DNA of 64,000 nucleotides from Vespula vulgaris (Eukaryota; Arthropoda; Insecta; Hymenoptera; Vespidae), in assembly GCF_905475345.1 (NCBI RefSeq), contig NC_066588.1, positions 10,356,501-10,420,500 on the forward strand, in the 5' to 3' direction. Every line of letters starts with the position of its first letter. The first letter of the stretch is position 1. Shown piece after piece: positions 48,780-61,000 of the stretch. Below the pieces are notes generated by a model, which worked only from the letters and a program-made list of their open reading frames with translations, did no database searches and was not told where the DNA came from. The translations under genes and the position numbers were made by a program.

Positions 48780-50930
48780 AATTGTTAAAGAAAAATTTTT
48801 TTTTCCTTTGTTCCCTTTAAACCGTTATAACTCGCCTCCTATTGGTCCGATCTGGACGAAAAAAATATGGGCGTAGAGGGCGCGACGAGCCCTTTCCAAC
48901 GACCCCGGTCCGGTTCTCCTAGGTGCTACAGTTTCGGAGAAAAAAATTGTTAAAGAAAAATTTTTTTTTCCTTTCTACCCTTTAAACCGTTATAACTCGG
49001 CTCCTGTTGGTCCGATCTGGACGAAAAAAATATGGGCGTAGAGGGCGCGACGAGCCCTTTCCAATGACCCCGGTCCGGTTCTCCTAGGTGCTATAGTTTC
49101 GGAGAAAAAAATTGTTAAAGAAAAATTTTTTTTCCTTTGTTCCCTTTAAACCGTTATAACTCGGCTCCTATTGGTCCGATCTGGACGAAAAAAATATGGG
49201 CGTAGAGGGCGTGACGAGCCCTTTCCAACGACCCCGGTCCGGTTCTCCTAGGTGCTACAGTTTCGGAGAAAAAAATTGTTAAAGAAAAATTTTTTTTTCC
49301 TTTGTACCCTTTAAACCGTTATAACTCGGCTCCTGTTGGTCCGATCTGGACGAAAAAAATATGGGCGTAGAGGGCGCAACGAGCCCTTTCCAATGACCCC
49401 GGTCGGGTTCTCCTAGGTGCTATAGTTTCGGAGAAAAAAATTGTTCAAGAAAAATTTTTTTTTCCTTTGTTCCCTTTAAACCGTTATAACTCGGCTCCTA
49501 TTGGTCCGATCTGGACGAAAAAAATATGGGCGTAGAGGGCGCAACGAGCCCTTTCCAATGACCCCGGTCGGGTTCTCCTAGGTGCTATAGTTTCGGAGAA
49601 AAAAAATTGTTCAAGAAAAATTTTTTTTTCCTTTGTTCCCTTTAAACCGTTATAACTCGGCTCCTATTGGTCCGATCTGGACGAAAAAAATATGTGCGTA
49701 GAGGGCGCGACGAGCCCTTTCCAATGACCCCGGTCGGGTTCTCCTAGGTGCTATAGTTTCGGAGAAAAAAATTGTTAAAGAAAAATTTTTTTTTCCTTTG
49801 TTCCCTTTAAACCGTTATAACTCGGCTCCTATTGGTCCGATCTGGACGAAAAAAATATGGGCGTAGAGGGCGCGACGAGCCCTTTCCAATGACCCCGGTC
49901 GGGTTCTCCTAGGTGTTATAGTTTCGGAGAAAAAAATTTTTCTTTAACAATTTTTTTTTCCTTTGTTCCCTTTAAACCGTTATAACTCGGCTCCTATTGG
50001 TCCGATCTGGACGAAAAAAAATATGGGCGTAGAGGGCGCGACGAGCCCTTTCCAATGACCCCGGTCGGGTTCTCCTAGGTGCTATAGTTTCGGAGAAAAA
50101 AATTGTTCAAGAAAAATTTTTTTTTCCTTTGTTCCCTTTAAACCGTTATAACTCGCCTCCTATTGGTCCGATCTGGACGAAAAAAATATGGGCGTAGAGG
50201 GCGCGACGAGCCCTTTCCAATGACCCCGGTCGGGTTCTCCTAGGTGCTATAGTTTCGGAGAAAAAAATTGTTCAAGAAAAATTTTTTTTTCCTTTGCTCC
50301 CTTTAAACCGTTATAACTCGGCTCCTATTGGTCCGATCTGGACGAAAAAAATATGGGCGTAGAGGGCGCGATGAGCCCTTTCCCATGACCCCGGTCCGGT
50401 TCTCCTGGGTGCTATAGTTTCGGAGAAAAAAAATTGTTAAAGAAAAATTTTTTTTTCCTTTGATCCCTTTAAACCGTTATAACTCGCCTCCTATTGGTCC
50501 GATCTGGACGAAAAAAATATGGGCGTAGAGGGCGCGACGAGCCCTTTCCAACGACCCCGGTCCGGTTCTCCTAGGTGCTACAGTTTCGGAGAAAAAAATT
50601 GTTAAAGGAAAATTTTTTTTTCCTTTGTACCCTTTAAACCGTTATAACTCGGCTCCTATTGGTCCGATCTGGACGAAAAAAATATGGGCGTAGAGGGCGC
50701 GACGAGCCCTTTCCAATGACCCCGGTCCGGTTCTCCTAGGTGCTATAGTTTCGGAGAAAAAAAATTGTTAAAGAAAAATTTTTTTTTCCTTTGTTCCATT
50801 TAAACCGTTATAACTCGGCTCCTATTGGTCCGATCTGGACGAAAAAAATATGGGCGTAGAGGGCGCAACGAGCCCTTTCCAATGACCCCGGTCGGGTTCT
50901 CTTAGGTGCTATAGTTTCGGAGAAAAAAAT
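48780..50930 (+). repeat. 16-monomer duplication, copy 2 (pairs with 46,140-48,280)
   Basis: This is the second copy, 2,640 bp downstream. Private changes are mostly 1-base insertions in A tracts (about 49,598; 50,011; 50,426; 50,757) and GGCTCC in place of CGCCTCC at about 49,163 and 49,824. It ends with TTCCATTTAAACC preceded by TTTCCTTTG rather than TTTCGTTTG at about 50,788, and CTCTTAGG at about 50,900. The excess of extra-A changes compared with the other copies could be real or could reflect homopolymer errors in the assembly. Confidence 0.85.
49937..49950 (-). repeat. 14 bp micro-inversion in the A/T hairpin, copy 3 (cleanest form)
   Basis: The sequence reads GGAG, A7, TTTTTCTTTAACAA, T9: the normal GGAGA7 and T9 arms are intact and only the 14 central bases are reversed. 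It lies exactly 2,640 bp from copy 2. Because the 30.2 and 47.3 kb copies carry an added G-to-A change, this copy most simply preserves the original form of the inversion. Confidence 0.95.
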
Positions 50931-50959
50931 TGTTCAAGAAAAATTTTTTTTTCCTTTGT

Positions 50960-52925
50960 TCCCTTTAAAACCGTTATAACTCGGCTCCTATTGGTCCGAT
51001 CTGGACGAAAAAAATATGGGCGTAGAGGGCGCGACGAGCCCTTTCCAATGACCCCGGTCGGGTTCTCCTAGGTGCTATAGTTTCGGAGAAAAAAATTGTT
51101 AAAGAAAAATTTTTTTTTCCTTTGTTCCCTTTAAACCGTTATAACTCGCCTCCTATTGGTCCGATCTGGACGGAAAAAATATGGGCGTAGAGGGCGCGAC
51201 GAGCCCTTTCCAACGACCCCGGTCCGGTTCTCCTAGGTGCTACAGTTTCGGAGAAAAAAATTGTTCAAGAAAAATTTTTTTTTCCTTTGTTCCCTTTAAA
51301 CCGTTATAACTCGCCTCCTATTGGTCCGATCTGGACGAAAAAAATATGGGCGTAGAGGGCGCGACGAGCCCTTTCCAACGACCCCCGGTCCGGTTCTCCT
51401 AGGTGCTACAGTTTCGGAGAAAAAAATTGTTAAAGAAAAATTTTTTTTTCCTTTGTACCCTTTAAACCGTTATAACTCGGCTCCTATTGGTCCGATCTGG
51501 ACGAAAAAAATATGGGCGTAGAGGGCGCGACGAGCCCTTTCCAATGACCCCGGTCCGGTTCTCCTAGGTGCTATAGTTTCGGAGAAAAAAATTGTTAAAG
51601 AAAAATTTTTTTTTCCTTTGTTCCCTTTAAACCGTTATAACTCGCCTCCTATTGGTCCGATCTGGACGAAAAAAATATGGGCGTAGAGGGCGCGACGAGT
51701 CCTTTCCAATGACCCCGGTCGGGTTCTCCTAGGTGCTATAGTTTCGGAGAAAAAAATTGTTAAAGAAAATTTTTTTTTCGTTTGTTCCATTTAAACCGTT
51801 ATAACTCGCCTCCTATTGGTCCGATCTGGACGAAAAAAATATGGGCGTAGAGGGCGCGAAGAGCCCTTTCCAATGACCCCGGTCGGGTTCTCCTAGGTGC
51901 TATAGTTTCGCAGAAAAAAATTGTTAAAGAAAAATTTTTTTTTTCCTTTGTTCCCTTTAAACCGTTATAACTCGCCTCCTATTGGTCCGATCTGGACGAA
52001 AAAAATATGGGCGTAGAGGGCGCGACGAGCCCTTTCCAACGACCCCGGTCCGGTTCTCCTAGGTGCTACAGTTTCGGAGAAAAAAATTGTTCAAGAAAAA
52101 TTTTTTTTTCCTTTGTTCCCTTTAAACCGTTATAACTCGCCTCCTATTGGTCCGATCTGGACGAAAAAAATATGGGCGTAGAGGGCGCGACGAGCCCTTT
52201 CCAACGACCCCGGTCCGGTTCTCCTAGGTGCTACAGTTTCGGAGAAAAAAATTGTTAAAGAAAAATTTTTTTTTCCTTTGTACCCTTTAAACCGTTATAA
52301 CTCGGCTCCTATTGGTCCGATCTGGACGAAAAAAATATGGGCGTAGAGGGCGCGACGAGCCCTTTCCAATGACCCCGGTCCGGTTCTCCTAGGTGCTATA
52401 GTTTCGGAGAAAAAAATTGTTAAAGAAAAATTTTTTTTTCCTTTGTTCCCTTTAAACCGTTATAACTCGCCTCCTATTGGTCCGATCTGGACGAAAAAAA
52501 TATGGGCGTAGAGGGCGCGACGAGTCCTTTCCAATGACCCCGGTCGGGTTCTCCTAGGTGCTATAGTTTCGGAGAAAAAAATTGTTAAAGAAAATTTTTT
52601 TTTCGTTTGTTCCATTTAAACCGTTATAACTCGCCTCCTATTGGTCCGATCTGGACGAAAAAAATATGGGCGTAGAGGGCGCGAAGAGCCCTTTCCAATG
52701 ACCCCGGTCGGGTTCTCCTAGGTGCTATAGTTTCGGAGAAAAAAATTGTTGAAGAAAAATTTTTTTTTCCTTTGTTCCCTTTAAACCGTTATAACTCGCC
52801 TCCTATTGGTCCGATCTGGACGAAAAAAATATGGGCGTAGAGGGCGCGACGAGCCCTTTCCAATGACCCCGGTCCGGTTCTCCTAGGTGCTATAGTTTCG
52901 GAGAAAAAAATTGTTAAAGAAAAAT
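50960..52925 (+). repeat. Block duplication, copy 1 (pairs with about 56,070-58,034)
   Basis: This block matches 56,070-58,034 at +5,109 to +5,111 bp (31 monomers less a few bases). Shared rare markers are GACGGAAAAAAT (51,171 and 56,282), GACGAGTCC, TTTCGTTTGTTCCATTT, GCGAAGAGCCC, TTTCGCAGAAA (51,911 and 57,021) and TTGTTGAAG (52,748 and 57,857). Inside each copy a 5-monomer unit of about 824 bp is present twice in tandem (GACGAGTCC at 51,699 and 52,523; 56,809 and 57,632). The first copy has private 1-base insertions at about 51,386 (extra C) and about 51,947 (extra T). Confidence 0.87.
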
Positions 52926-54890
52926 TTTTTTTTCCTTTGTTCCCTTTAAACCGTTATAACTCGGCTCCTATTGGTCCGATCTGGACGAAAAAAATACGGG
53001 CGTAGAGGGCGCGACGAGCCCTTTCCAATGACCCCGGTCCGGTTCTCCTAGGTGCTATAGTTTCGGAGAAAAAAATTGTTAAAGAAAAATTTTTTTTTCC
53101 TTTGTTCCGTTAAACCGTTATAACTCGGCTCCTGTTGGTCCGATCTGGACGAAAAAAATATGGGCGTAGAGGGCGCGACGAGCCCTTTCCAATGACCCCG
53201 GTCCGGTTCTCCTAGGTGCTATAGTTTCGGAGAAAAAAATTGTTAAAGAAAAATTTTTTTTTCCTTTGTTCCCTTTAAACCGTTATAACTCGCCTCCTAT
53301 TGGTCCGATCTGGACGAAGAAATATGGGCGTAGAGGGCGCGACGAGCCCTTTCCAATGACCCCGGTCCGGTTCTCCTAGGTGCTATAGTTTCGGAGAAAA
53401 AAATTGTTAAAGAAAAATTTTTTTTTCCTTTGTTCCCTTTAAACCGTTATAACTCGCCTCCTATTGGTCCTATCTGGACGAAAAAAATATGGGCGTAGAG
53501 GGCGCGACGAGCCCTTTCCAATGACCCCGGTCCGGTTCTCCTAGGTGCTATAGTTTCGGAGAAAAAAATTGTTAAAGAAAAATTTTTTTTTCCTTTGTTC
53601 CGTTAAACCGTTATAACTCGGCTCCTGTTGGTCCGATCTGGACGAAAAAAATATGGGCGTAGAGGGCGCGACGAGCCCTTTCCAATGACCCCGGTCCGGT
53701 TCTCCTAGGTGCTATAGTTTCGGAGAAAAAAATTGTTAAAGAAAAATTTTTTTTTCCTTTGTTCCCTTTAAACCGTTATAACTCGCCTCCTATTGGTCCG
53801 ATCTGGACGAAGAAATATGGGCGTAGAGGGCGCGACGAGCCCTTTCCAATGACCCCGGTCCGGTTCTCCTAGGTGCTATAGTTTCGGAGAAAAAAATTGT
53901 TAAAGAAAAATTTTTTTTTCCTTTGTTCCCTTTAAACCGTTATAACTCGCCTCCTATTGGTCCTATCTGGACGAAAAAAATATGGGCGTAGAGGGCGCGA
54001 CGAGCCCTTTCCAATGACCCCGGTCGGGTTCTCCTAGGTGCTATAGTTTCGGAGAAAAAAATTGTTAAAGAATAATTTCTTTTTCCTTTGTTCCCTTTAA
54101 ACCGTTATAACTCGCCTCCTATTGTTCCGATCTGGACGAAAAAAATATGGGCGTAGAGGGCGCAACGAGCCCTTTCCAATGACCCCGGTCGGGTTCTCCT
54201 AGGTGCTATAGTTTCGGAGAAAAAAATTGTTAAAGAAAAATTTTTTTTTCCTTTGTTCCCTTTAAACCGTTATAACTCGCCTCCTATTGGTCCGATCTGG
54301 ACGAAAAAAATATGGGCGTAGAGGGCGCGACGAGCCCTTTCCAATGACCCCGGTCGGGTTCTCCTAGGTGCTATAGTTTCGGAGAAAAAAATTGTTCAAG
54401 AAAAATTTTTTTTCCTTTGTTCCCTTTAAACCGTTATAACTCGGCTCCTATTGGCCCGATCTGGACGAAAAAAATATGGGCGTAGAGGGCGCGACGAGCC
54501 CTTTCCAATGACCCCGGTCGGGTTCTCCTAGGTGCTATAGTTTCGGAGAAAAAAATTGTTCAAGAAAAATTTTTTTTCCTTTGTTCCCTTTAAACCGTTA
54601 TAACTCGGCTCCTATTGGCCCGATCTGGACGAAAAAAATATGGGCGTAGAGGGCGCGACGAGCCCTTTCCAATGACCCCGGTCGGGTTCTCCTAGGTGCT
54701 ATAGTTTCGGAGAAAAAAATTGTTCAAGAAAAATTTTTTTTTCCTTTGTTCCCTTTAAACCGTTATAACTCGGCTCCTATTGGTCCGATCTGGACGAAAA
54801 AAATATGGGCGTAGAGGGCGCGACGAGCCCTTTCCAATGACCCCCGGTCGGGTTCTCCTAGGTGCTATAGTTTCGGAGAAAAAAAATTGT
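52925..54890 (+). repeat. Dispersed copy of subdomain IV monomers
   Basis: Twelve monomers here carry the markers otherwise limited to 31.8-41.4 kb: ATACGGGCG (about 52,996), TTCCGTTAAACC (about 53,107 and 53,600), GACGAAGAAATATGG (about 53,317 and 53,809), TCCTATCTGG (about 53,468 and 53,960), GAATAATTTCTTTTT (about 54,070) and the TTGGCCCGATC pair (54,453 and 54,617). A 3-monomer unit of about 492 bp is tandemly repeated (53,317 to 53,809). The segment sits 12 kb from its nearest relatives, between the two copies of the 51 and 56 kb block. Confidence 0.85.
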
Positions 54891-56069
54891 TAAAGAAAAA
54901 TTTTTTTTTCCTTTGTTCCCTTTAAACCGTTATAACTCGCCTCCTATTGGTCCGATCTGGACGAAAAAAATATGGGCGTAGAGGGCGCGACGAGCCCTTT
55001 CCAATGACCCCGGTCGGGTTCTCCTAGGTGCTATAGTTTCGGAGAAAAAAATTGTTCAAGAAAATTTTTTTTTCCTTTGTTCCCTTTAAACCGTTATAAC
55101 TCGCCTCCTATTGGTCCGATCTGGACGAAAAAAAATATGGGCGTAGAGGGCGCGACGAGCCCTTTCCAATGACCCCGGTCGGGTTCTCCTAGGTGCTATA
55201 GTTTCGGAGAAAAAAATTGTTCAAGAAAAATTTTTTTTTCCTTTGCTCCCTTTAAACCGTTATAACTCGGCTCCTATTGGTCCGATCTGGACGAAAAAAA
55301 TATGGGCGTAGAGGGCGCGACGAGCCCTTTCCAATGACCCCGGTCCGGTTCTCCTAGGTGCTATAGTTTCGGAGAAAAAAATTGTTAAAGAAAAATTTTT
55401 TTTTCCTTTGATCCCTTTAAACCGTTATAACTCGCCTCCTATTGGTCCGATCTGGACGAAAAAAATATGGGCGTAGAGGGCGCGACGAGCCCTTTCCAAC
55501 GACCCCGGTCCGGTTCAACTAGGTGCTACAGTTTCGGAGAAAAAAATTGTTAAAGAAAAATTTTTTTTTCCTTTGTACCCTTTAAACCGTTATAACTCGG
55601 CTCCTGTTGGTCCGATCTGGACGAAAAAAATATGGGCGTAGAGGGCGCGACGAGCCCTTTCCAATGACCCCGGTCCGGTTCTCCTAGGTGCTATAGTTTC
55701 GGAGAAAAAAATTGTTAAAGAAAAATTTTTTTTTCCTTTGTTCCCTTTAAACCGTTATAACTCGCCTCCTATTGGTCCGATCTGGACGAAAAAAATATGG
55801 GCGTAGAGGGCGCGACGAGCCCTTTCCAATGACCCCGGTCGGGTTCTCCTAGGTGCTATAGTTTCGGAGAAAAAAATTGTTCAAGAAAAATTTTTTTTTC
55901 CTTTGTTCCCTTTAAACCGTTATAACTCGCCTCCTATTGGTCCGATCTGGACGAAAAAAATATGGGCGTAGAGGGCGCGACGAGCCCTTTCCAATGACCC
56001 CGGTCGGGTTCTCCTAGGTGCTATAGTTTCGGAGAAAAAAATTGTTCAAGAAAAATTTTTTTTTCCTTT

Positions 56070-58034
56070 GCTCCCTTTAAACCGTTATAACTCGGCTCCT
56101 ATTGGTCCGATCTGGACGAAAAAAATATGGGCGTAGAGGGCGCGACGAGCCCTTTCCAATGACCCCGGTCGGGTTCTCCTAGGTGCTATAGTTTCGGAGA
56201 AAAAAATTGTTAAAGAAAAATTTTTTTTTCCTTTGTTCCCTTTAAACCGTTATAACTCGCCTCCTATTGGTCCGATCTGGACGGAAAAAATATGGGCGTA
56301 GAGGGCGCGACGAGCCCTTTCCAACGACCCCGGTCCGGTTCTCCTAGGTGCTACAGTTTCGGAGAAAAAAATTGTTCAAGAAAAATTTTTTTTTCCTTTG
56401 TTCCCTTTAAACCGTTATAACTCGCCTCCTATTGGTCCGATCTGGACGAAAAAAATATGGGCGTAGAGGGCGCGACGAGCCCTTTCCAACGACCCCGGTC
56501 CGGTTCTCCTAGGTGCTACAGTTTCGGAGAAAAAAATTGTTAAAGAAAAATTTTTTTTTCCTTTGTACCCTTTAAACCGTTATAACTCGGCTCCTATTGG
56601 TCCGATCTGGACGAAAAAAATATGGGCGTAGAGGGCGCGACGAGCCCTTTCCAATGACCCCGGTCCGGTTCTCCTAGGTGCTATAGTTTCGGAGAAAAAA
56701 ATTGTTAAAGAAAAATTTTTTTTTCCTTTGTTCCCTTTAAACCGTTATAACTCGCCTCCTATTGGTCCGATCTGGACGAAAAAAATATGGGCGTAGAGGG
56801 CGCGACGAGTCCTTTCCAATGACCCCGGTCGGGTTCTCCTAGGTGCTATAGTTTCGGAGAAAAAAATTGTTAAAGAAAATTTTTTTTTCGTTTGTTCCAT
56901 TTAAACCGTTATAACTCGCCTCCTATTGGTCCGATCTGGACGAAAAAAATATGGGCGTAGAGGGCGCGAAGAGCCCTTTCCAATGACCCCGGTCGGGTTC
57001 TCCTAGGTGCTATAGTTTCGCAGAAAAAAATTGTTAAAGAAAAATTTTTTTTTCCTTTGTTCCCTTTAAACCGTTATAACTCGCCTCCTATTGGTCCGAT
57101 CTGGACGAAAAAAATATGGGCGTAGAGGGCGCGACGAGCCCTTTCCAACGACCCCGGTCCGGTTCTCCTAGGTGCTACAGTTTCGGAGAAAAAAATTGTT
57201 CAAGAAAAATTTTTTTTTCCTTTGTTCCCTTTAAACCGTTATAACTCGCCTCCTATTGGTCCGATCTGGACGAAAAAAATATGGGCGTAGAGGGCGCGAC
57301 GAGCCCTTTCCAACGACCCCGGTCCGGTTCTCCTAGGTGCTACAGTTTCGGAGAAAAAAATTGTTAAAGAAAAATTTTTTTTTCCTTTGTACCCTTTAAA
57401 CCGTTATAACTCGGCTCCTATTGGTCCGATCTGGACGAAAAAAATATGGGCGTAGAGGGCGCGACGAGCCCTTTCCAATGACCCCGGTCCGGTTCTCCTA
57501 GGTGCTATAGTTTCGGAGAAAAAAATTGTTAAAGAAAAATTTTTTTTTCCTTTGTTCCCTTTAAACCGTTATAACTCGCCTCCTATTGGTCCGATCTGGA
57601 CGAAAAAAATATGGGCGTAGAGGGCGCGACGAGTCCTTTCCAATGACCCCGGTCGGGTTCTCCTAGGTGCTATAGTTTCGGAGAAAAAAATTGTTAAAGA
57701 AAATTTTTTTTTCGTTTGTTCCATTTAAACCGTTATAACTCGCCTCCTATTGGTCCGATCTGGACGAAAAAAATATGGGCGTAGAGGGCGCGAAGAGCCC
57801 TTTCCAATGACCCCGGTCGGGTTCTCCTAGGTGCTATAGTTTCGGAGAAAAAAATTGTTGAAGAAAAATTTTTTTTTCCTTTGTTCCCTTTAAACCGTTA
57901 TAACTCGCCTCCTATTGGTCCGATCTGGACGAAAAAAATATGGGCGTAGAGGGCGCGACGAGCCCTTTCCAATGACCCCGGTCCGGTTCTCCTAGGTGCT
58001 ATAGTTTCGGAGAAAAAAATTGTTAAAGAAAAAT
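56070..58034 (+). repeat. Block duplication, copy 2 (pairs with about 50,960-52,925)
   Basis: This is the second copy of the block described at 50,960-52,925, with the same nested pair of 5-monomer units. After TTGTTGAAG (57,857) and one further monomer it continues into a TTTGATCCC/GGTTCAACTAGG segment, whereas the first copy continues into the ATACGGGCG segment, so the breakpoint lies near 58,034. Confidence 0.86.
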
Positions 58035-61000
58035 TTTTTTTTCCTTTGATCCCTTTAAACCGTTATAACTCGCCTCCTATTGGTCCGATCTGGACGAAAA
58101 AAATATGGGCGTAGAGGGCGCGACGAGCCCTTTCCAACGACCCCGGTCCGGTTCAACTAGGTGCTACAGTTTCGGAGAAAAAAATTGTTAAAGAAAAATT
58201 TTTTTTTCCTTTGTACCCTTTAAACCGTTATAACTCGGCTCCTGTTGGTCCGATCTGGACGAAAAAAATATGGGCGTAGAGGGCGCGACGAGCCCTTTCC
58301 AATGACCCCGGTCCGGTTCTCCTAGGTGCTATAGTTTCGGAGAAAAAAATTGTTAAAGAAAAATTTTTTTTTCCTTTGTTCCCTTTAAACCGTTATAACT
58401 CGCCTCCTATTGGTCCGATCTGGACGAAAAAAATATGGGCGTAGAGGGCGCGACGAGCCCTTTCCAATGACCCCGGTCGGGTTCTCCTAGGTGCTATAGT
58501 TTCGGAGAAAAAAATTGTTCAAGAAAAATTTTTTTTTCCTTTGTTCCCTTTAAACCGTTATAACTCGCCTCCTATTGGTCCGATCTGGACGAAAAAAATA
58601 TGGGCGTAGAGGGCGCGACGAGCCCTTTCCAATGACCCCGGTCGGGTTCTCCTAGGTGCTATAGTTTCGGAGAAAAAAATTGTTCAAGAAAAATTTTTTT
58701 TTCCTTTGCTCCCTTTAAACCGTTATAACTCGGCTCCTATTGGTCCGATCTGGACGAAAAAAATATGGGCGTAGAGGGCGCGACGAGCCCTTTCCAATGA
58801 CCCCGGTCCGGTTCTCCTAGGTGCTATAGTTTCGGAGAAAAAAATTGTTAAAGAAAAATTTTTTTTTCCTTTGATCCCTTTAAACCGTTATAACTCGCCT
58901 CCTATTGGTCCGATCTGGACGAAAAAAATATGGGCGTAGAGGGCGCGACGAGCCCTTTCCAACGACCCCGGTCCGGTTCAACTAGGTGCTACAGTTTCGG
59001 AGAAAAAAATTGTTAAAGAAAAATTTTTTTTTCCTTTGTACCCTTTAAACCGTTATAACTCGGCTCCTGTTGGTCCGATCTGGACGAAAAAAATATGGGC
59101 GTAGAGGGCGCGACGAGCCCTTTCCAATGACCCCGGTCCGGTTCTCCTAGGTGCTATAGTTTCGGAGAAAAAAATTGTTAAAGAAAAATTTTTTTTTCCT
59201 TTGTTCCCTTTAAACCGTTATAACTCGCCTCCTATTGGTCCGATCTGGACGAAAAAAATATGGGCGTAGAGGGCGCGACGAGCCCTTTCCAATGACGCCG
59301 GTCGGGTTCTCCTAGGTGCTATAGTTTCGGAGAAAAAAATTGTTAAAGAAAAATTTTTTTTTCGTTTGTTCCATTTAAACCGTTATAACTCGGCTCCTAT
59401 TGGTCCGATCTGGACGAAAAAAATATGGGCGTAGAGGGCGCAACGAGCCCTTTCCAATGACCCCGGTCGGGTTCTCCTAGGTGCTATAGTTTCGGAGAAA
59501 AAAATTGTTCAAGAAAAATTTTTTTTTCCTTTGTTCCCTTTAAACCGTTATAACTCGGCTCCTATTGGTCCGATCTGGACGAAAAAAATATGTGCGTAGA
59601 GGGCGCGACGAGCCCTTTCCAATGACCCCGGTCGGGTTCTCCTAGGTGCTATAGTTTCGGAGAAAAAAATTGTTAAAGAAAAATTTTTTTTTCCTTTGTT
59701 CCCTTTAAACCGTTATAACTCGCCTCCTATTGGTCCGATCTGGACGAAAAAAATATGGGCGTAGAGGGCGCGACGAGCCCTTTCCAATGACCCCGATCGG
59801 GTTCTCCTAGGTGCTATAGTTTCGGAGAAAAAAATTGTTCAAGAAAAATTTTTTTTTCCTTTGTTCCCTTTAAACCGTTATAACTCGGCTCCTATTGGTC
59901 CGATCTGGACGAAAAAAATATGGGCGTAGAGGGCGCGACGAGCCCTTTCCAATGACCCCGGTCGGGTTCTCCTAGGTGCTATAGTTTCGGAGAAAAAAAT
60001 TGTTAAAGAAAAATTTTTTTTTCCTTTGTTCCCTTTAAACCGTTATAACTCGCCTCCTATTGGTCCGATCTGGACGAAAAAAATATGGGCGTAGAGGGCG
60101 CGACGAGCCCTTTCCAATGACCCCGGTCGGGTTCTCCTAGGTGCTATAGTTTCGGAGAAAAAAATTGTTCAAGAAAAATTTTTTTTTCCTTTGTTCCCTT
60201 TAAACCGTTATAACTCGGCTCCTATTGGTCCGATCTGGACGAAAAAAATATGGGCGTAGAGGGCGCGACGAGCCCTTTCCAATGACCCCGGTCGGGTTCT
60301 CCTAGGTGCTATAGTTTCGGAGAAAAAAATTGTTAAAGAAAAATTTTTTTTTCCTTTGTTCCCTTTAAACCGTTATAACTCGCCTCCTATTGGTCCGATC
60401 TGGACGAAAAAAATATGGGCGTAGAGGGCGCGACGAGCCCTTTCCAATGACCCCGGTCCGGTTCTCCTAGGTGCTATAGTTTCGGAGAAAAAAATTGTTA
60501 AAGAAAAATTTTTTTTTCCTTTGATCCCTTTAAACCGTTATAACTCGCCTCCTATTGGTCCGATCTGGACGAAAAAAATATGGGCGTAGAGGGCGCGACG
60601 AGCCCTTTCCAACGACCCCGGTCCGGTTCAACTAGGTGCTACAGTTTCGGAGAAAAAAATTGTTAAAGAAAAATTTTTTTTTCCTTTGTACCCTTTAAAC
60701 CGTTATAACTCGGCTCCTGTTGGTCCGATCTGGACGAAAAAAATATGGGCGTAGAGGGCGCGACGAGCCCTTTCCAATGACCCCGGTCCGGTTCTCCTAG
60801 GTGCTATAGTTTCGGAGAAAAAAATTGTTAAAGAAAAATTTTTTTTTCCTTTGTTCCCTTTAAACCGTTATAACTCGCCTCCTATTGGTCCGATCTGGAC
60901 GAAAAAAATATGGGCGTAGAGGGCGCGACGAGCCCTTTCCAATGACGCCGGTCGGGTTCTCCTAGGTGCTATAGTTTCGGAGAAAAAAATTGTTAAAGAA

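Noticed and set aside
51321..51521. 66-codon open reading frame on the plus strand (TTG start)
   Set aside because: It is satellite sequence read across 1.2 monomers. It stays open only because an extra C near 51,386 shifts the frame past the usual stop. It starts at TTG, has no homologue I recognise and lies inside the array.
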